Shown: positions 26,464 to 35,658, numbered from the stretch's first letter. The stretch: 64,000 bases of DNA from Nannocystis sp. RBIL2 (GCF_026626745.1 NZ_JAPNJW010000002.1:6078130-6142129), one strand, 5' to 3'. The notes: generated by a model from the letters alone, not told the origin. Program-made: numbers and translations.

Positions 26464-27420
26464 ATGCGGGCGATGGCGCAGCGGAGCTGGGCTCAGGGCG
26501 AGCCGCTGGTGTCGATGGAGCTGCCGACGCCGGCGCCGCGGCGCGGGGAGCTGGTGGTGCAGGTGCAGGCGATCGGGGTCAACCCGGTCGACTGGAAGAT
26601 GCGCACGCGCGGGCCGCTGCGGCTGGCGGCGCGGCTCGTCGGGCCGAGGCCGCCGGTGGTGTTCGGGGTCGACTTCGCGGGGGTGGTGACTGCGATCGGT
26701 GAGGGGGCGCGGGTGCGGGTCGGCGAGCGCGTGGTCGGCGGGACCAACTTCGCTCGCAAGCAGCGCGGCAGCTACGCCGACACCGTGGTGGTCCGCGACG
26801 ATCAGGTGGCGGTGTTGCCCGGCGGATTCGACATGGTGGTCGGGGGGGCGCTGCCGGTCGCGGGCGTGACTGCCTATATGTGCGTGGTCGAGGTCGGGCG
26901 GCTGCAGGCGGGCCGGCGGGCGCTGGTGCTCGGGGCCTCCGGCGGGGTCGGGCAGCTCGCGGTCCAGTTCGCGCGGTACGTCGGCGGCAGCGCGGTCGGG
27001 GTGTGTTCGACGCGCAACGTCGAGCTGGTGCGCTCGCTCGGGGCCGCGGCGGTGATCGACTATACGAAGGGCGATCCGCTGGACCAGGCGCGCGCGCACG
27101 GGCCGTTTCACCTGGTCGTCGATTGCGCCGGCGGCTACGCGGGTGCGGCTTGTCGCGCGCTGCTCGAGCGGGGCGGGCGGCACGTGATGATCGCCAACGA
27201 GTCGGTGGGCGAGACGCTGAACGTGCTGGTGCCGCCGTTTGCTTCGAAAAGCGTGCTCGGACGGCCGACGCGGCCGCGGCTCGAGGCGGTGGTCGCGGCG
27301 GTGGCGAGCGGGGCGGTGAAGGTCCGCGTCGAGGCGACCTTGCCGCTGGCGCAGGCGGAGCAGGCGCTGGAGCGCAGCCGCGGCGGGCGGCTGACGGGCA
27401 AGCTGGTGCTGCTGCCGTGA
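26464..27420 (+). CDS. zinc-free MDR family quinone oxidoreductase / alcohol dehydrogenase-like
   Basis: About 318 residues. GroES-like N-terminal part with IGVNPVDWKMRTRG and VFGVDFAGVVTAIGEGARV, then a Rossmann domain with LVLGASGGVGQLAVQFAR and an NADP-type loop (GVCSTRN). The catalytic and structural zinc Cys of alcohol dehydrogenases are missing, which places it with quinone oxidoreductase-like reductases. The substrate is unknown. The start could be ATG 26464, GTG 26461 or ATG 26473. Confidence 0.85.
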   Translation: MRAMAQRSWAQGEPLVSMELPTPAPRRGELVVQVQAIGVNPVDWKMRTRGPLRLAARLVGPRPPVVFGVDFAGVVTAIGEGARVRVGERVVGGTNFARKQRGSYADTVVVRDDQVAVLPGGFDMVVGGALPVAGVTAYMCVVEVGRLQAGRRALVLGASGGVGQLAVQFARYVGGSAVGVCSTRNVELVRSLGAAAVIDYTKGDPLDQARAHGPFHLVVDCAGGYAGAACRALLERGGRHVMIANESVGETLNVLVPPFASKSVLGRPTRPRLEAVVAAVASGAVKVRVEATLPLAQAEQALERSRGGRLTGKLVLLP

Positions 27421-27454
27421 GGCGCTGAGACCGTCGCGCCAGAACGGCGCGTGC

Positions 27455-27564
27455 TGTCCTCGGGGACATGTGACAGGCGGCTGCGACTGTCCTCGGGGAC
27501 AGGTCATGCGCACCGACGTCCGGCGTGTTTCTATGCTGTCCTCGGGGTCATGTCCTCCGGGACA
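27455..27564. repeat. four palindromes between convergent genes
   Basis: Copies at 27455-27468 and 27488-27501 (both TGTCCTCGGGGACA), 27537-27550 (ends GTCA) and 27551-27564 (TGTCCTCCGGGACA). The gap separates the alcohol-dehydrogenase-like gene from the convergent TetR gene and is almost entirely made of these elements. Confidence 0.85.
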
Positions 27565-27573
27565 GGCGTCGAG

Positions 27574-28248
27574 TCAGGCCTGGTGTTCCGGCGCGGCGGC
27601 CGGCTGCGGGGCGCCGTAGGCGGCGAGGAACACGTGGACGGCGCGCTGGACGGTGGCGACGATGGCGGGCTCGAGCGGGTCGGGGAGGACGCCGAACTGC
27701 GAGCGGACCGCGAGGTCGCCCTTGCACAGGAGGAAGAACTGGACCCCGGCGGCGTGGACGTCGGGGAGGTCGAGGGCGCCGAGGTCGTGCCAGCGGCGCA
27801 GGTACTCGGCCATGGCCGCGTGCATCGCCGCGGGGCCGCGCTCGAACAGCAGCGCGCCGAGCTCGGGGAAGCGATCGATCTCGGCCGAGGTGTTGCGGTA
27901 GAGCGCGACGATCGCGGGTGCGAGGACCAGCGACACCAGGTGCTCGCCGACCGCCTGGAGCGCCGGGGCGATCTCTCCGTCCGGTTCGCTGCGCAGCAAT
28001 TTGCAGCGAAGTGCGTCGCGCAGCTCGTCGGCCTCCTCCGAGAAGCAGGCGACAAACAGGGTCTTCTTGTCGTTGAAGTGGTTATAGACGGTCGCCTTCG
28101 ACACCCCTGCGCGGGATGCGACCTGGTCGACGCTGGCCCGCTCGAAGCCCATCTCGGCGAACACTTCGCGCGCGCCGGCCAGGATCTGGCGCCGCTTGGG
28201 GGAGTGCTCCAAACCGCACGGGCGCACCGACTTGTCGGGGTGAGTCAT
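27574..28248 (-). CDS. TetR/AcrR family transcriptional repressor
   Basis: 224 residues. The DNA-binding domain spans about residues 18-64 with helix-turn-helix VDQVASRAGVSKATVYNHFNDKKTLF. The C-terminal ligand domain resembles the AefR-like group (LAPAIVALYRNTSAEIDRFPEL). It is divergent from an RND efflux operon and is probably its local repressor, released by pump substrates. An inverted repeat lies in the 95-bp gap between them. Autoregulation is likely because the two promoters share the gap. Confidence 0.9.
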   Translation of the reverse strand: MTHPDKSVRPCGLEHSPKRRQILAGAREVFAEMGFERASVDQVASRAGVSKATVYNHFNDKKTLFVACFSEEADELRDALRCKLLRSEPDGEIAPALQAVGEHLVSLVLAPAIVALYRNTSAEIDRFPELGALLFERGPAAMHAAMAEYLRRWHDLGALDLPDVHAAGVQFFLLCKGDLAVRSQFGVLPDPLEPAIVATVQRAVHVFLAAYGAPQPAAAPEHQA

Positions 28249-28262
28249 CGAACACGATTAAA

Positions 28263-28289
28263 CTGAACGGTACAGTCTTGACCGTCAAG
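28263..28289. promoter_or_regulatory. candidate TetR operator
   Basis: CTGAACGGT and ACCGTCAAG are inverted arms (seven of nine bases pair) around a 9-base spacer, 15 bp from the repressor start and 55 bp from the adaptor start. A TetR dimer bound here would cover both promoters. Confidence 0.5.
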
Positions 28290-28343
28290 CACCCGCGGAG
28301 CATTGTTTGGAACGTCGCGGTCGACGCCGCGCAAATTCGCTCC

Positions 28344-29702
28344 ATGCTCGCGTCCCGGCTCTTCCCCCTGGTCTTGCTCGCGCTCGTGGCCTGCGGCTCG
28401 CCCGGGTCGGCAGCGGCCCCGAAGTCGGCCCCGGGGCCGGTCGAGGTCGCAGTGCTGACGCTGGCCCCCACCCCCGTGACCCTGACCCGCGAGCTGCCGG
28501 GGCGGGTTTCAGCGCTGCGCGTCGCCGAGGTGCGGGCGCGGGTCAGCGGGGTCGTCGAGAAGCGGCTGTTCGACGAGGGCAGCGACGTGAAGGAGGGCCA
28601 GGCGCTGTACCGCATCGAGGCGGCGCCGTACCAGGCCAGCCTGAAGTCGGCCCAGGCCAGCTTGCGGCGGGCCCAGTCGGGCCTGTCCTCGGCGCAGGAC
28701 ATCGCCAAGCGCGACGAAGAATTGATGAGCGTCGCCGGGGCGGTCAGCGCCGAGACTGCGGAGCGCTCGGCGGCGTCGCTGCACTCGGTCGAGGCCGACA
28801 TCGCGGCCGGCAAGGCGGCGGTGCAGACGGCCAAGATCAACCTCGGCTACACGACCGTGACCGCGCCGGTGAGCGGGCGGATCGGCCGCTCCGTGGTGAC
28901 GGAGGGCGCGTTCGTGCAGGCGTCGCCGGCGACGCTGATGGCGACCATCCAGCAGATGGACAAGGTCTACGTCGACGTGACGCAGTCGACGACCGAGCTG
29001 CAGCGGCTGCGCCGCGAGCTCGAGAGCGACAAGCTGCGCCCGGCCGGAGCGGCGACGACGGTGACGCTGCTGCTCGAGGACGGCAGCAAGTACGCCGAGA
29101 CGGGCTCGCTCGAGTTCACGGACGTCACGGTGGAGCCGGGGACCGGCTCGGTGGTGCTGCGCGCGGTGTTCCCCAACCCGCGCGGAGAGCTGCTGCCGGG
29201 CATGTTCGTGCGGGCCCGCATCGACCAGGGCGAGGACCCGGCGGCCCTGCTGGTGCCGCAGCGCGCGGTGACCCGCGACACCCGCGGGCAAGCGTGGGCG
29301 ATGGTGGTCGGCGCGGAGAACAAGGTCGAGCGGCGCAAGCTGGTCGCCGATCGCGTGGTCGGCAACGCCTGGCGCGTGACGTCGGGGCTGTTCGCCGGCG
29401 AGCAAGTGATCGTCGACGGGTTGCAGAAGATCCGCCCGGGCGCGCAGGTCACGACGGTGGCCGCGGCGCCCGAAGAAGTGGCGGGCCCCGGCGGTGCGCC
29501 GCCCGAGGCGGTGGCCGGGTCGGCCGACGCGAAGAACGAGCCCGCGAGCGAGGGCAAGGCGGCGACGCCGGCCGCCGCGAGCGAGGGCAAGGCGGCGGGC
29601 GAGCAGGCGGCGAGCGAGGGCAAGGCGGCGGGCGAGCAGGCCGCGACGCCGGCCGCTGCGAGCGAGGGCAAGGCCGCGGCCGGGTCCGCCGGCAAGCAAT
29701 AG
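28344..29702 (+). CDS. RND efflux periplasmic adaptor subunit (MexA/AcrA type)
   Basis: 452 residues from ATG at 28344. Lipoprotein signal with lipobox LVAC (Cys17), then the membrane-fusion fold: LPGRVSALRVAEVRARVSGVV, lipoyl halves, a coiled-coil hairpin near residues 95-165, GYTTVTAPVSGRIGRS and the beta-barrel. The last 70 residues are a low-complexity tail of ASEGKAA and GEQA units, absent from AcrA/MexA. It joins the inner membrane pump to an outer membrane channel. No TolC-like gene is in the window. Confidence 0.92.
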   Translation: MLASRLFPLVLLALVACGSPGSAAAPKSAPGPVEVAVLTLAPTPVTLTRELPGRVSALRVAEVRARVSGVVEKRLFDEGSDVKEGQALYRIEAAPYQASLKSAQASLRRAQSGLSSAQDIAKRDEELMSVAGAVSAETAERSAASLHSVEADIAAGKAAVQTAKINLGYTTVTAPVSGRIGRSVVTEGAFVQASPATLMATIQQMDKVYVDVTQSTTELQRLRRELESDKLRPAGAATTVTLLLEDGSKYAETGSLEFTDVTVEPGTGSVVLRAVFPNPRGELLPGMFVRARIDQGEDPAALLVPQRAVTRDTRGQAWAMVVGAENKVERRKLVADRVVGNAWRVTSGLFAGEQVIVDGLQKIRPGAQVTTVAAAPEEVAGPGGAPPEAVAGSADAKNEPASEGKAATPAAASEGKAAGEQAASEGKAAGEQAATPAAASEGKAAAGSAGKQ

Positions 29703-29711
29703 GAGTCGCGC

Positions 29712-32700
29712 GTGTCCAGGTTCTTCATCGATCGGCCGATCTTCGCCATCGTCCTGGCGATCCTCGTCGTGCTCGTCGGCGGGCTGGCGATCGTGTCCTT
29801 GCCGATCGCGCAGTACCCCGCGATCGCGCCGCCGACGATCTCGGTGAGCGCGAGTTATCCGGGCGGCTCGGCCAAGACGCTCGAGGACACGGTCACGCAG
29901 GTCATCGAGCAGCGCATGGTCGGCCTCGACGGGCTGCGCTTCGTGTCGTCGTCGAGCGACGCGACCGGCTCGGCCCAGCTCACCCTGACTTTCGAGCCGG
30001 GCACCGACCCCGACATCGCCCAGGTGCAGGTGCAGAACAAGCTGCAGCTGGCGATGCCGCAGCTGCCGCAGGAGGTCCAGCGCCAGGGCGTGCGCGTCGT
30101 CAAGTCGGCCAGCAACTTCCTGCTGATCGCCGGCTTCGTGTCGATGGACGGCAGCATGACCCGCAACGACATCGCCGACTACGTGGTGTCGGCGCTGCAG
30201 GACCCGATCAGCCGCGTCCCCGGCGTCGGCGACGTGCAGGCGTTCGGCTCGCAGTACGCGATGCGGGTGTGGCTGAACCCCGACAAGCTGATCTCGTACA
30301 AGATGACGCCGCTCGACGTGACCGCGGCGATCCAGGCCCAGAACGCGCAGGTGTCGGCCGGGCAGTTCGGCGGCCTGCCGCAGGTCAAGGGCCAGCAGCT
30401 CAACGCGACGATCACGGCGCAGACGCGCCTGCAGACGGCGGAGGAGTTCGGGGCGATCTTCTTGCGCGTCAACCCCGACGGCTCGCAGGTGCGGCTGCGC
30501 GACGTGGCCCGCGTCGAGCTCGCGGGCGAGAGCTTCGACGTCGAGAGCTTTTACAACGGCAAGCCGACGGCGGCGATGGGCATCCGCCTGGCGGTGGGGG
30601 CCAACGCGCTCAACACCGCCGACGCGATCCGGGCCCGCCTCGGCGAGCTCGAGGCCTTCTTTCCGCCGGGGCTCAAGACGGTCTATCCGGTCGACACCAC
30701 CCCGTTCGTGAAGATCTCGATCCGCGAGGTCATCAAGACGCTGGCCGAGGCCATCGTGCTGGTGTTCGCGGTGATGTACCTGTTCCTGCAGAGCTTCCGC
30801 GCGACGCTGATCCCGACGCTGGCGGTGCCGGTGGTGTTGATGGGCACGTTCGCGGTGCTGGCGGCGTTCGGCTACAGCATCAACACCCTGACGATGTTCG
30901 GCATGGTGCTGGCGATCGGCCTGCTGGTCGACGACGCGATCGTGGTGGTCGAGAACGTCGAGCGCATCATGCACGACACCGGCCTCGATCCGCGCGAGGC
31001 GACGCGGCGGTCGATGGACCAGATCACGGGGGCGCTGATCGGCATCGCGCTGGTGCTGGCGACGGTGTTCATCCCGATGGCGTTCTTCGCCGGCTCGGTC
31101 GGCACCATCTATCGCCAGTTCTCGATCACCATCGTGTCCTCGATGGCGCTGTCGGTCGCGGTGGCGCTGACGCTGACGCCGGCCCTGTGCGCGACGCTGC
31201 TGAAGCCCGGGCACGGGCCGGCCACGCGCGGCTTCTTCGGCATGTTCAACCGCGGCTACGAGCGCACCAGCGGGCTCTACCACCGCGGCCTGGCCTGGCT
31301 GCTGCGCTGGCGCAAGACGGCGATGCTGGGGTTTTTGGCGCTGACTGCCGGGGTCGGGCTCGGCTTCATGCGCATGCCGACCGGCTTCTTGCCGGAGGAG
31401 GACCAGGGCTCGATCACGGTGCAGGTGCTGCTGCCGCCGGGCTCGACGATGGAGCGCACGCGGGTGATCATGGCCCAGCTCAGCGACTACTTCCTGCAGC
31501 AGGAGGGTGACGCGGTCGAGTCGGTGCTGTCGATCTCCGGCTTCGGCTTCAGCGGCCGCGGCCAGAACTCGGGGCTCGCGTTCATCCGCCTGCGCGACTG
31601 GAAGGAGCGCGAGAAGCCGGAGCTGAAGGCCAGCGCGGTGTCGAAGCGGGCCTCGATGGCGTTCAGCAAGATCAAGGAGGCGACGGTGTTCGCGTTCGTG
31701 CCGCCGGCGATCTCCGAGCTCGGCAACGCGACCGGCTTCCAGCTGCAGCTGCAGGACCGCGCGGGGCTCGGCCACGAGGCCTTGATGGCGGCGCGCGACC
31801 AATTGCTCGACCTGGCGACGAAGGAGCCGTCGCTGACGAAGGTGCGCCAGGGCGGGCTCGACGACACGCCGCAGTACAAGATCGACGTCGACCGCGAGAA
31901 GGCGGCGGCGCTCGGCGTCGCCCTGTCCGACATCAACGCGACGCTGGCCGCGACGTGGGGCGGGGTCTACGTCAACGACTTCCTCGACCTCGGGCGCACC
32001 AAGCGGGTGTACATGCAAGGCGACGCGCCGTACCGCATGCAGCCCGACGACATCAGCCGCTGGTACGTGCGCAACAGGAACGGGGAGATGGTGCCGTTCT
32101 CGGCGTTCGCCAGCGGCAACTGGACCTACGGCTCGCCCAAGCTCGACCGCTTCGGCGGCTACCCGACGATCCTCATCCAGGGCGAGGCGGCGCCGGGCTT
32201 CAGCTCGGGCGACGCGATGGCCACGCTCGAGCGGCTGATGACGCAGATGCCGACCGGCATCGGTCACGAGTGGTCGGGCCTGTCGTACGAGGAGCGGATG
32301 TCGGGCGCCGGGGCGATGATGCTGTACGCGCTGTCGCTCCTGGTGGTGTTCCTGTGCCTCGCCGCGCTGTACGAGAGCTGGTCGATCCCGATCGCCGTGC
32401 TCCTCGGCGTCCCGCTCGGGGTCGGCGGCGCGGTGTCGACGACGCTGCTGTTCGGATTCGCCAACGACGTCTACTTCCAGGTCGGCCTGCTGACGACGAT
32501 CGGCCTGTCGGCCAAGAACGCGATCCTCATCGTCGAGTTCGCCAAGGAGCTGCGCGAGCACGGCAAGAGCGGGGTCGAGGCCGCGCTCGAGGCCGCCCGC
32601 GAGCGCCTGCGACCGATCTTGATGACCTCGCTGGCGTTCGGCCTCGGCGTGCTGCCGCTCGCGCTGTCGGCCGGGGCCGGCGCCGGGGCGCAGAACGCCA

Positions 32701-32861
32701 TCGGCGTGGCGGTGCTCGGCGGCGTCACCACCGGCACGTTCCTCGGCATCATCATGGTGCCGGTGTTCTACGTGGTGGTCGCCCGCCGCGACCCGCCGCC
32801 GCGCACGGTCGCGCAGGTGCCGGCGCCCGTGAAGGAGCCGGTGCATTCGGACATGGTGTGA
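29712..32861 (+). CDS. RND multidrug efflux pump, HAE1 family (MexB/AcrB type)
   Basis: 1049 residues from GTG at 29712, 9 bp after the adaptor. Proton-driven trimeric inner membrane exporter. The N terminus SRFFIDRPIFAIVLAI is typical. The proton-relay Asp pair falls at 407-408 in GLLVDDAIVVVENVER, exactly as in AcrB, and the partner Lys at about 935 in GLSAKNAILIVEFAKEL. The length matches AcrB (1049). Substrates cannot be read from sequence. The operon is probably controlled by the divergent TetR protein. Confidence 0.95.
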   Translation: MSRFFIDRPIFAIVLAILVVLVGGLAIVSLPIAQYPAIAPPTISVSASYPGGSAKTLEDTVTQVIEQRMVGLDGLRFVSSSSDATGSAQLTLTFEPGTDPDIAQVQVQNKLQLAMPQLPQEVQRQGVRVVKSASNFLLIAGFVSMDGSMTRNDIADYVVSALQDPISRVPGVGDVQAFGSQYAMRVWLNPDKLISYKMTPLDVTAAIQAQNAQVSAGQFGGLPQVKGQQLNATITAQTRLQTAEEFGAIFLRVNPDGSQVRLRDVARVELAGESFDVESFYNGKPTAAMGIRLAVGANALNTADAIRARLGELEAFFPPGLKTVYPVDTTPFVKISIREVIKTLAEAIVLVFAVMYLFLQSFRATLIPTLAVPVVLMGTFAVLAAFGYSINTLTMFGMVLAIGLLVDDAIVVVENVERIMHDTGLDPREATRRSMDQITGALIGIALVLATVFIPMAFFAGSVGTIYRQFSITIVSSMALSVAVALTLTPALCATLLKPGHGPATRGFFGMFNRGYERTSGLYHRGLAWLLRWRKTAMLGFLALTAGVGLGFMRMPTGFLPEEDQGSITVQVLLPPGSTMERTRVIMAQLSDYFLQQEGDAVESVLSISGFGFSGRGQNSGLAFIRLRDWKEREKPELKASAVSKRASMAFSKIKEATVFAFVPPAISELGNATGFQLQLQDRAGLGHEALMAARDQLLDLATKEPSLTKVRQGGLDDTPQYKIDVDREKAAALGVALSDINATLAATWGGVYVNDFLDLGRTKRVYMQGDAPYRMQPDDISRWYVRNRNGEMVPFSAFASGNWTYGSPKLDRFGGYPTILIQGEAAPGFSSGDAMATLERLMTQMPTGIGHEWSGLSYEERMSGAGAMMLYALSLLVVFLCLAALYESWSIPIAVLLGVPLGVGGAVSTTLLFGFANDVYFQVGLLTTIGLSAKNAILIVEFAKELREHGKSGVEAALEAARERLRPILMTSLAFGLGVLPLALSAGAGAGAQNAIGVAVLGGVTTGTFLGIIMVPVFYVVVARRDPPPRTVAQVPAPVKEPVHSDMV

Positions 32862-32867
32862 GGGGCA

Positions 32868-32895
32868 TGTCCGTGAGGACATGCCTTCGAGGACA
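32868..32895. repeat. two palindromes between convergent genes
   Basis: TGTCCGTGAGGACA at 32868-32881 and TGCCTTCGAGGACA at 32882-32895 lie back to back, six bases after the pump stop and before the convergent lipoprotein gene. As hairpins they carry a GTGA (GNRA) and a TTCG loop. Confidence 0.8.
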
Positions 32896-32922
32896 GGCTG
32901 AACCTGAACCCGTGCCGCGGCC

Positions 32923-33636
32923 TCACGCGCTTTCGCAGGCGAGGTCGAGCGCGGCCTTGAGGTCGTCGCAGCCGGCCTGCATCTCGAACTCGGGGCACGG
33001 CAGGTCGATGAGGCAGGCGTACCACTCCTCGTAGGCTGAGCCGCAAGGAGCGCCGTAGTAGTAGGCGTGGGCGTTGACGTATTGCTGGCAGTGGCCGGCG
33101 GCGTCGATGGGCAACGGCATGCCGTAGCACTCTTCACTCTTGGCGGCGAACGCGACGCAGCCCGCGCTCGCTTCGGGCCAGCATTGCTGGAGGGCGGTGT
33201 AGTCGGCCTCGCAGGCGTCCGAGAGGCACGGGCTGTTCTCGAGGCACTCGAAGAGGGCGTCCTGGATGGCGAGGCAGGTGGGGCCGTAGATCGCCTCGAC
33301 ACGCGTGCGCACCACGGCACAATAGGCGTACACCTCGGTCACCGGGGTGAGGGAGTCGGGGTTGCACTCGACGTGGTAGGCGGCATAGGCGGCGCAGGCC
33401 GGGTGGACGCCGCTCGTCTCGCTCGCGTCGCCGGTGGTGGGGCCGGTGGTGGGCTCGCCGGTCGTGCTGGTCGTGGCGGTCGAGGTGCCGTCGGTGGTGC
33501 CGGTGGTCGAGTTCGTGGTGCCGTCGGTCGGGTCGGCGGTGCCGTCGCTGGTGTCGCCGCCCTTCGGCCCGCAGGCGATCGGCATGGTGCCGAGCGAGAA
33601 CAGGAAGGCGAGGCTGCGGTACGCCGAGGGCTCCAT
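32923..33636 (-). CDS. Cys-rich lipoprotein, paralogue 1 of 3
   Basis: 237 residues. Signal peptide YRSLAFLFSLGTMPIACGPK with lipobox PIAC, then a Thr/Gly/Ser linker of about 55 residues, then a Cys-rich helical domain with paired Cys (ACAAYAAYHVEC, YCAVVRTRVEAIYGPTC, ECLENSPC, CVAFAAKSEECYG, PCPEFEMQAGC). The Cys pattern repeats in the two paralogues downstream in the array. Presumably exported and disulfide-bonded; function unknown. It is convergent with the efflux pump gene. Confidence 0.85.
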   Translation of the reverse strand: MEPSAYRSLAFLFSLGTMPIACGPKGGDTSDGTADPTDGTTNSTTGTTDGTSTATTSTTGEPTTGPTTGDASETSGVHPACAAYAAYHVECNPDSLTPVTEVYAYCAVVRTRVEAIYGPTCLAIQDALFECLENSPCLSDACEADYTALQQCWPEASAGCVAFAAKSEECYGMPLPIDAAGHCQQYVNAHAYYYGAPCGSAYEEWYACLIDLPCPEFEMQAGCDDLKAALDLACESA

Positions 33637-33640
33637 GACG

Positions 33641-33660
33641 GCGCAATGTATCGCGTCCCG
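33641..33660 (-). promoter_or_regulatory. element shared upstream of the three lipoprotein paralogues
   Basis: On the minus strand GACGCGATAC(A/G)TT lies within about 25 bp of the start of all three genes (here, 34651-34670 and 35668-35684), although other bases between it and the start differ. It may be a -10 region or an operator common to the family. Confidence 0.45.
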
Positions 33661-33750
33661 CGCGGCGGATGCGGGGCGCGCTGCGCGGGCGGAGCCGCGA
33701 TGAGCGGTGCGGCCGGCAGGGGTCGCCGGGCGACAGCGGACTTGCGGTTC

Positions 33751-33764
33751 TGTCTGAAGAGACA
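33751..33764. repeat. TGTCTGAAGAGACA palindrome
   Basis: One intact copy in the 288-bp gap between paralogues 1 and 2, followed by GG as in many other copies. Confidence 0.85.
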
Positions 33765-33924
33765 GGTCGAGCGAGGCGCGCGATGCGGGCGCGGTAACTG
33801 CCGGTCAAGGGCGGGCGAGACGTCGAGGCGCCGCGGCCGAGGCCGCGAGGCGAGCGGCGCATGTCGCCGTCAGGACGGAGGACCCGCGGCGGGTGCTCGC
33901 GGCTCGCGGCTCACCGCTGCCGCT

Positions 33925-34644
33925 CTACGGCATGCCACCGCAGTCGGTGACGATCTTCGCCTCCTGGACGTCGCAACCGCTGCCCATCTCGAACTCGGGG
34001 CACGGCAGGGCGGTGAGGCAGGCGAAGTACTCCTCGAGCGCCGCGCCGCACGCCGGGCCGAGGTCGTAGATCTGGTTGTTGATATAAGCCTGGCACGCGC
34101 CAGCGGCGTAGCTGGGCGCCGGTTGGTCGTAGCATTCGGCTTCCTTGGCGGCGTACGCGACGCAGGTGGCGCCGGCCTCCGGCTGGCACTGGTTGGAGAC
34201 CTCGAGCACTGCGTCGCACGCCGACAAATCGTCGCACGGGTTGGCCAGCAGGCACTCGTAGACAGCGTCGTGCGCGGAGAGGCAGAACGCGCCGTAGACC
34301 GCCTCGACCCGGGTTCGTATCATCGCGCAGTAGGCGAAGTACTTGGCTTGCATCTGCGCGGCCTCGGGGTCGCACTTGATCAGGTAATCGACGTACGCCT
34401 GGCAGGCCTGGTCGGCGCTGTCGGTGTCGGTGGTGTCGGCGGTGGTGGTCGTGCTGCCGGAGGTCGGCTCGCCGGAGGTCGGCTCGCCGGAGGTCGTGGC
34501 CGGCGTGCCGTCGGTGGTGCCGGTGGACGGATCGGTGCCGCCGGTGCTGCCGTCGGTGGTGTCGCCGTCCTTGGGGCCGCAGGCGATCGGCAAGGTCCCG
34601 AACGAGAACAGGAAGGCCAGGCTGCGATAGGCGGAAGGATCCAT
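33925..34644 (-). CDS. Cys-rich lipoprotein, paralogue 2 of 3
   Basis: 239 residues with the same layout as its neighbours: signal YRSLAFLFSFGTLPIACGPK, a Thr/Ser/Gly linker with repeated SGEPT units, then the Cys-rich domain (ACQAYVDYLIKC, YCAMIRTRVEAVYGAFC, ECLLANPCDDLSAC, TCVAYAAKEAECYD, PCPEFEMGSGCDVQEA). It resembles paralogue 3 more than paralogue 1 in the C-terminal GSGCDVQEA segment. Function unknown. Confidence 0.85.
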   Translation of the reverse strand: MDPSAYRSLAFLFSFGTLPIACGPKDGDTTDGSTGGTDPSTGTTDGTPATTSGEPTSGEPTSGSTTTTADTTDTDSADQACQAYVDYLIKCDPEAAQMQAKYFAYCAMIRTRVEAVYGAFCLSAHDAVYECLLANPCDDLSACDAVLEVSNQCQPEAGATCVAYAAKEAECYDQPAPSYAAGACQAYINNQIYDLGPACGAALEEYFACLTALPCPEFEMGSGCDVQEAKIVTDCGGMP

Positions 34645-34932
34645 AGACTCACAACGTATCGCGTCTCCGCGTGCATCGGGGGCCCTGAGCGCCGGTGCGG
34701 CCGGAAGGGCTCGCGCGGGGTCGCTGGGCGACAGTGAGGATGAATCGTGGTTTCAGCTCAATAGGTGCATGACTGAAGAGACGAGTCCTGCGGCTCACTC
34801 CGGCCACGGGGCCGACGCGAGGACGCCGAGGGGCCCGGCGCGGTGGCGACCCGCGCGGCGAGCGGGGCACGGGCGACGAGTCGCGCAGCGATGCGGCGGC
34901 GCTGGTGCGGCCCGGGGTTTCACCGTGCGGCG

Positions 34933-35658
34933 CTACGGGCCGCCGCCGCAGGCCGTCACGAGCTCCGCCTCCTGGACGTCGCAACCGCTGCCCATCTCGA
35001 ACTCGGGGCACGGCAGGTCGGCGAGGCAGGCGAAATACTCCTCGACCGCGGCGCCGCAGGCCGGGCCGCCGTAGTAGACCTGACTGTTGACATACACCTG
35101 ACAGTGGCCGGCGGCGTTCGCGGGCACCGGCTCGCCGTAACACTCGGCCTCCTTGGCGGAGAAGGCGATGCAGCTGGCGCCGGCCTCCGGCAAGCAGGCG
35201 TCGGCGACCTCCGTCTCGGCGCCGCAGACGGGCCCGTCCTGGCATTCGGCGGTCTCCATGCACTCATAGACGGCGTCGTGCAAGGCGAGGCAAGTCGGGC
35301 CGTAGAGGACCTCGGCCTGGTGCCGGAATGTCATGCACTGGGCGTAGAACTGGTCGGCGAGGTCCGCGTCTTCCGGGTCGCACCGGAGGAAGTAGTCGAC
35401 GTACGCCTGGCAGGGACCGCCGGTGCCGGTGGTGCCGCCCGGGTCGGTGGCGCCGGCGGAATCGGTGGCGCCGGCGGTGGCCGGCCCGGAGCTCATGCCA
35501 TCAGTCGGCGTGGCCGGCGTGCCGTCGGTGGTGCCGCGGGTCGGGTCGGTGCCGCCGGTGCTGCCGTCGGTGGTGTCGCCGCCCTTGGGGCCGCAGGCGA
35601 TCGGTAAGGTCCCGAGCGAGAACAAGAAGGCGAGGCTGCGATAGGCCGAAGATTCCAT
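34933..35658 (-). CDS. Cys-rich lipoprotein, paralogue 3 of 3
   Basis: 241 residues from ATG at 35658; an in-frame extension upstream lacks a signal peptide and is rejected. Signal and lipobox LPIACGPK, linker with ATDSAGATDPGG, and Cys-rich domain (PCQAYVDYFLRC, QCMTFRHQAEVLYGPTC, ECMETAEC, CIAFSAKEAECYG, PCPEFEMGSGCDVQEA). It is the first gene of the array in the direction of transcription. The gaps of 288 bp between genes argue for separate promoters. Confidence 0.85.
   Translation of the reverse strand: MESSAYRSLAFLFSLGTLPIACGPKGGDTTDGSTGGTDPTRGTTDGTPATPTDGMSSGPATAGATDSAGATDPGGTTGTGGPCQAYVDYFLRCDPEDADLADQFYAQCMTFRHQAEVLYGPTCLALHDAVYECMETAECQDGPVCGAETEVADACLPEAGASCIAFSAKEAECYGEPVPANAAGHCQVYVNSQVYYGGPACGAAVEEYFACLADLPCPEFEMGSGCDVQEAELVTACGGGP

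Noticed and set aside
28509..33320. Minus-strand open frame of about 1600 codons opposite the RND operon
   Set aside because: Composition is His/Arg/Asp/Gln-rich without domains, and the opposite strand carries complete RND adaptor and pump genes with all family motifs.
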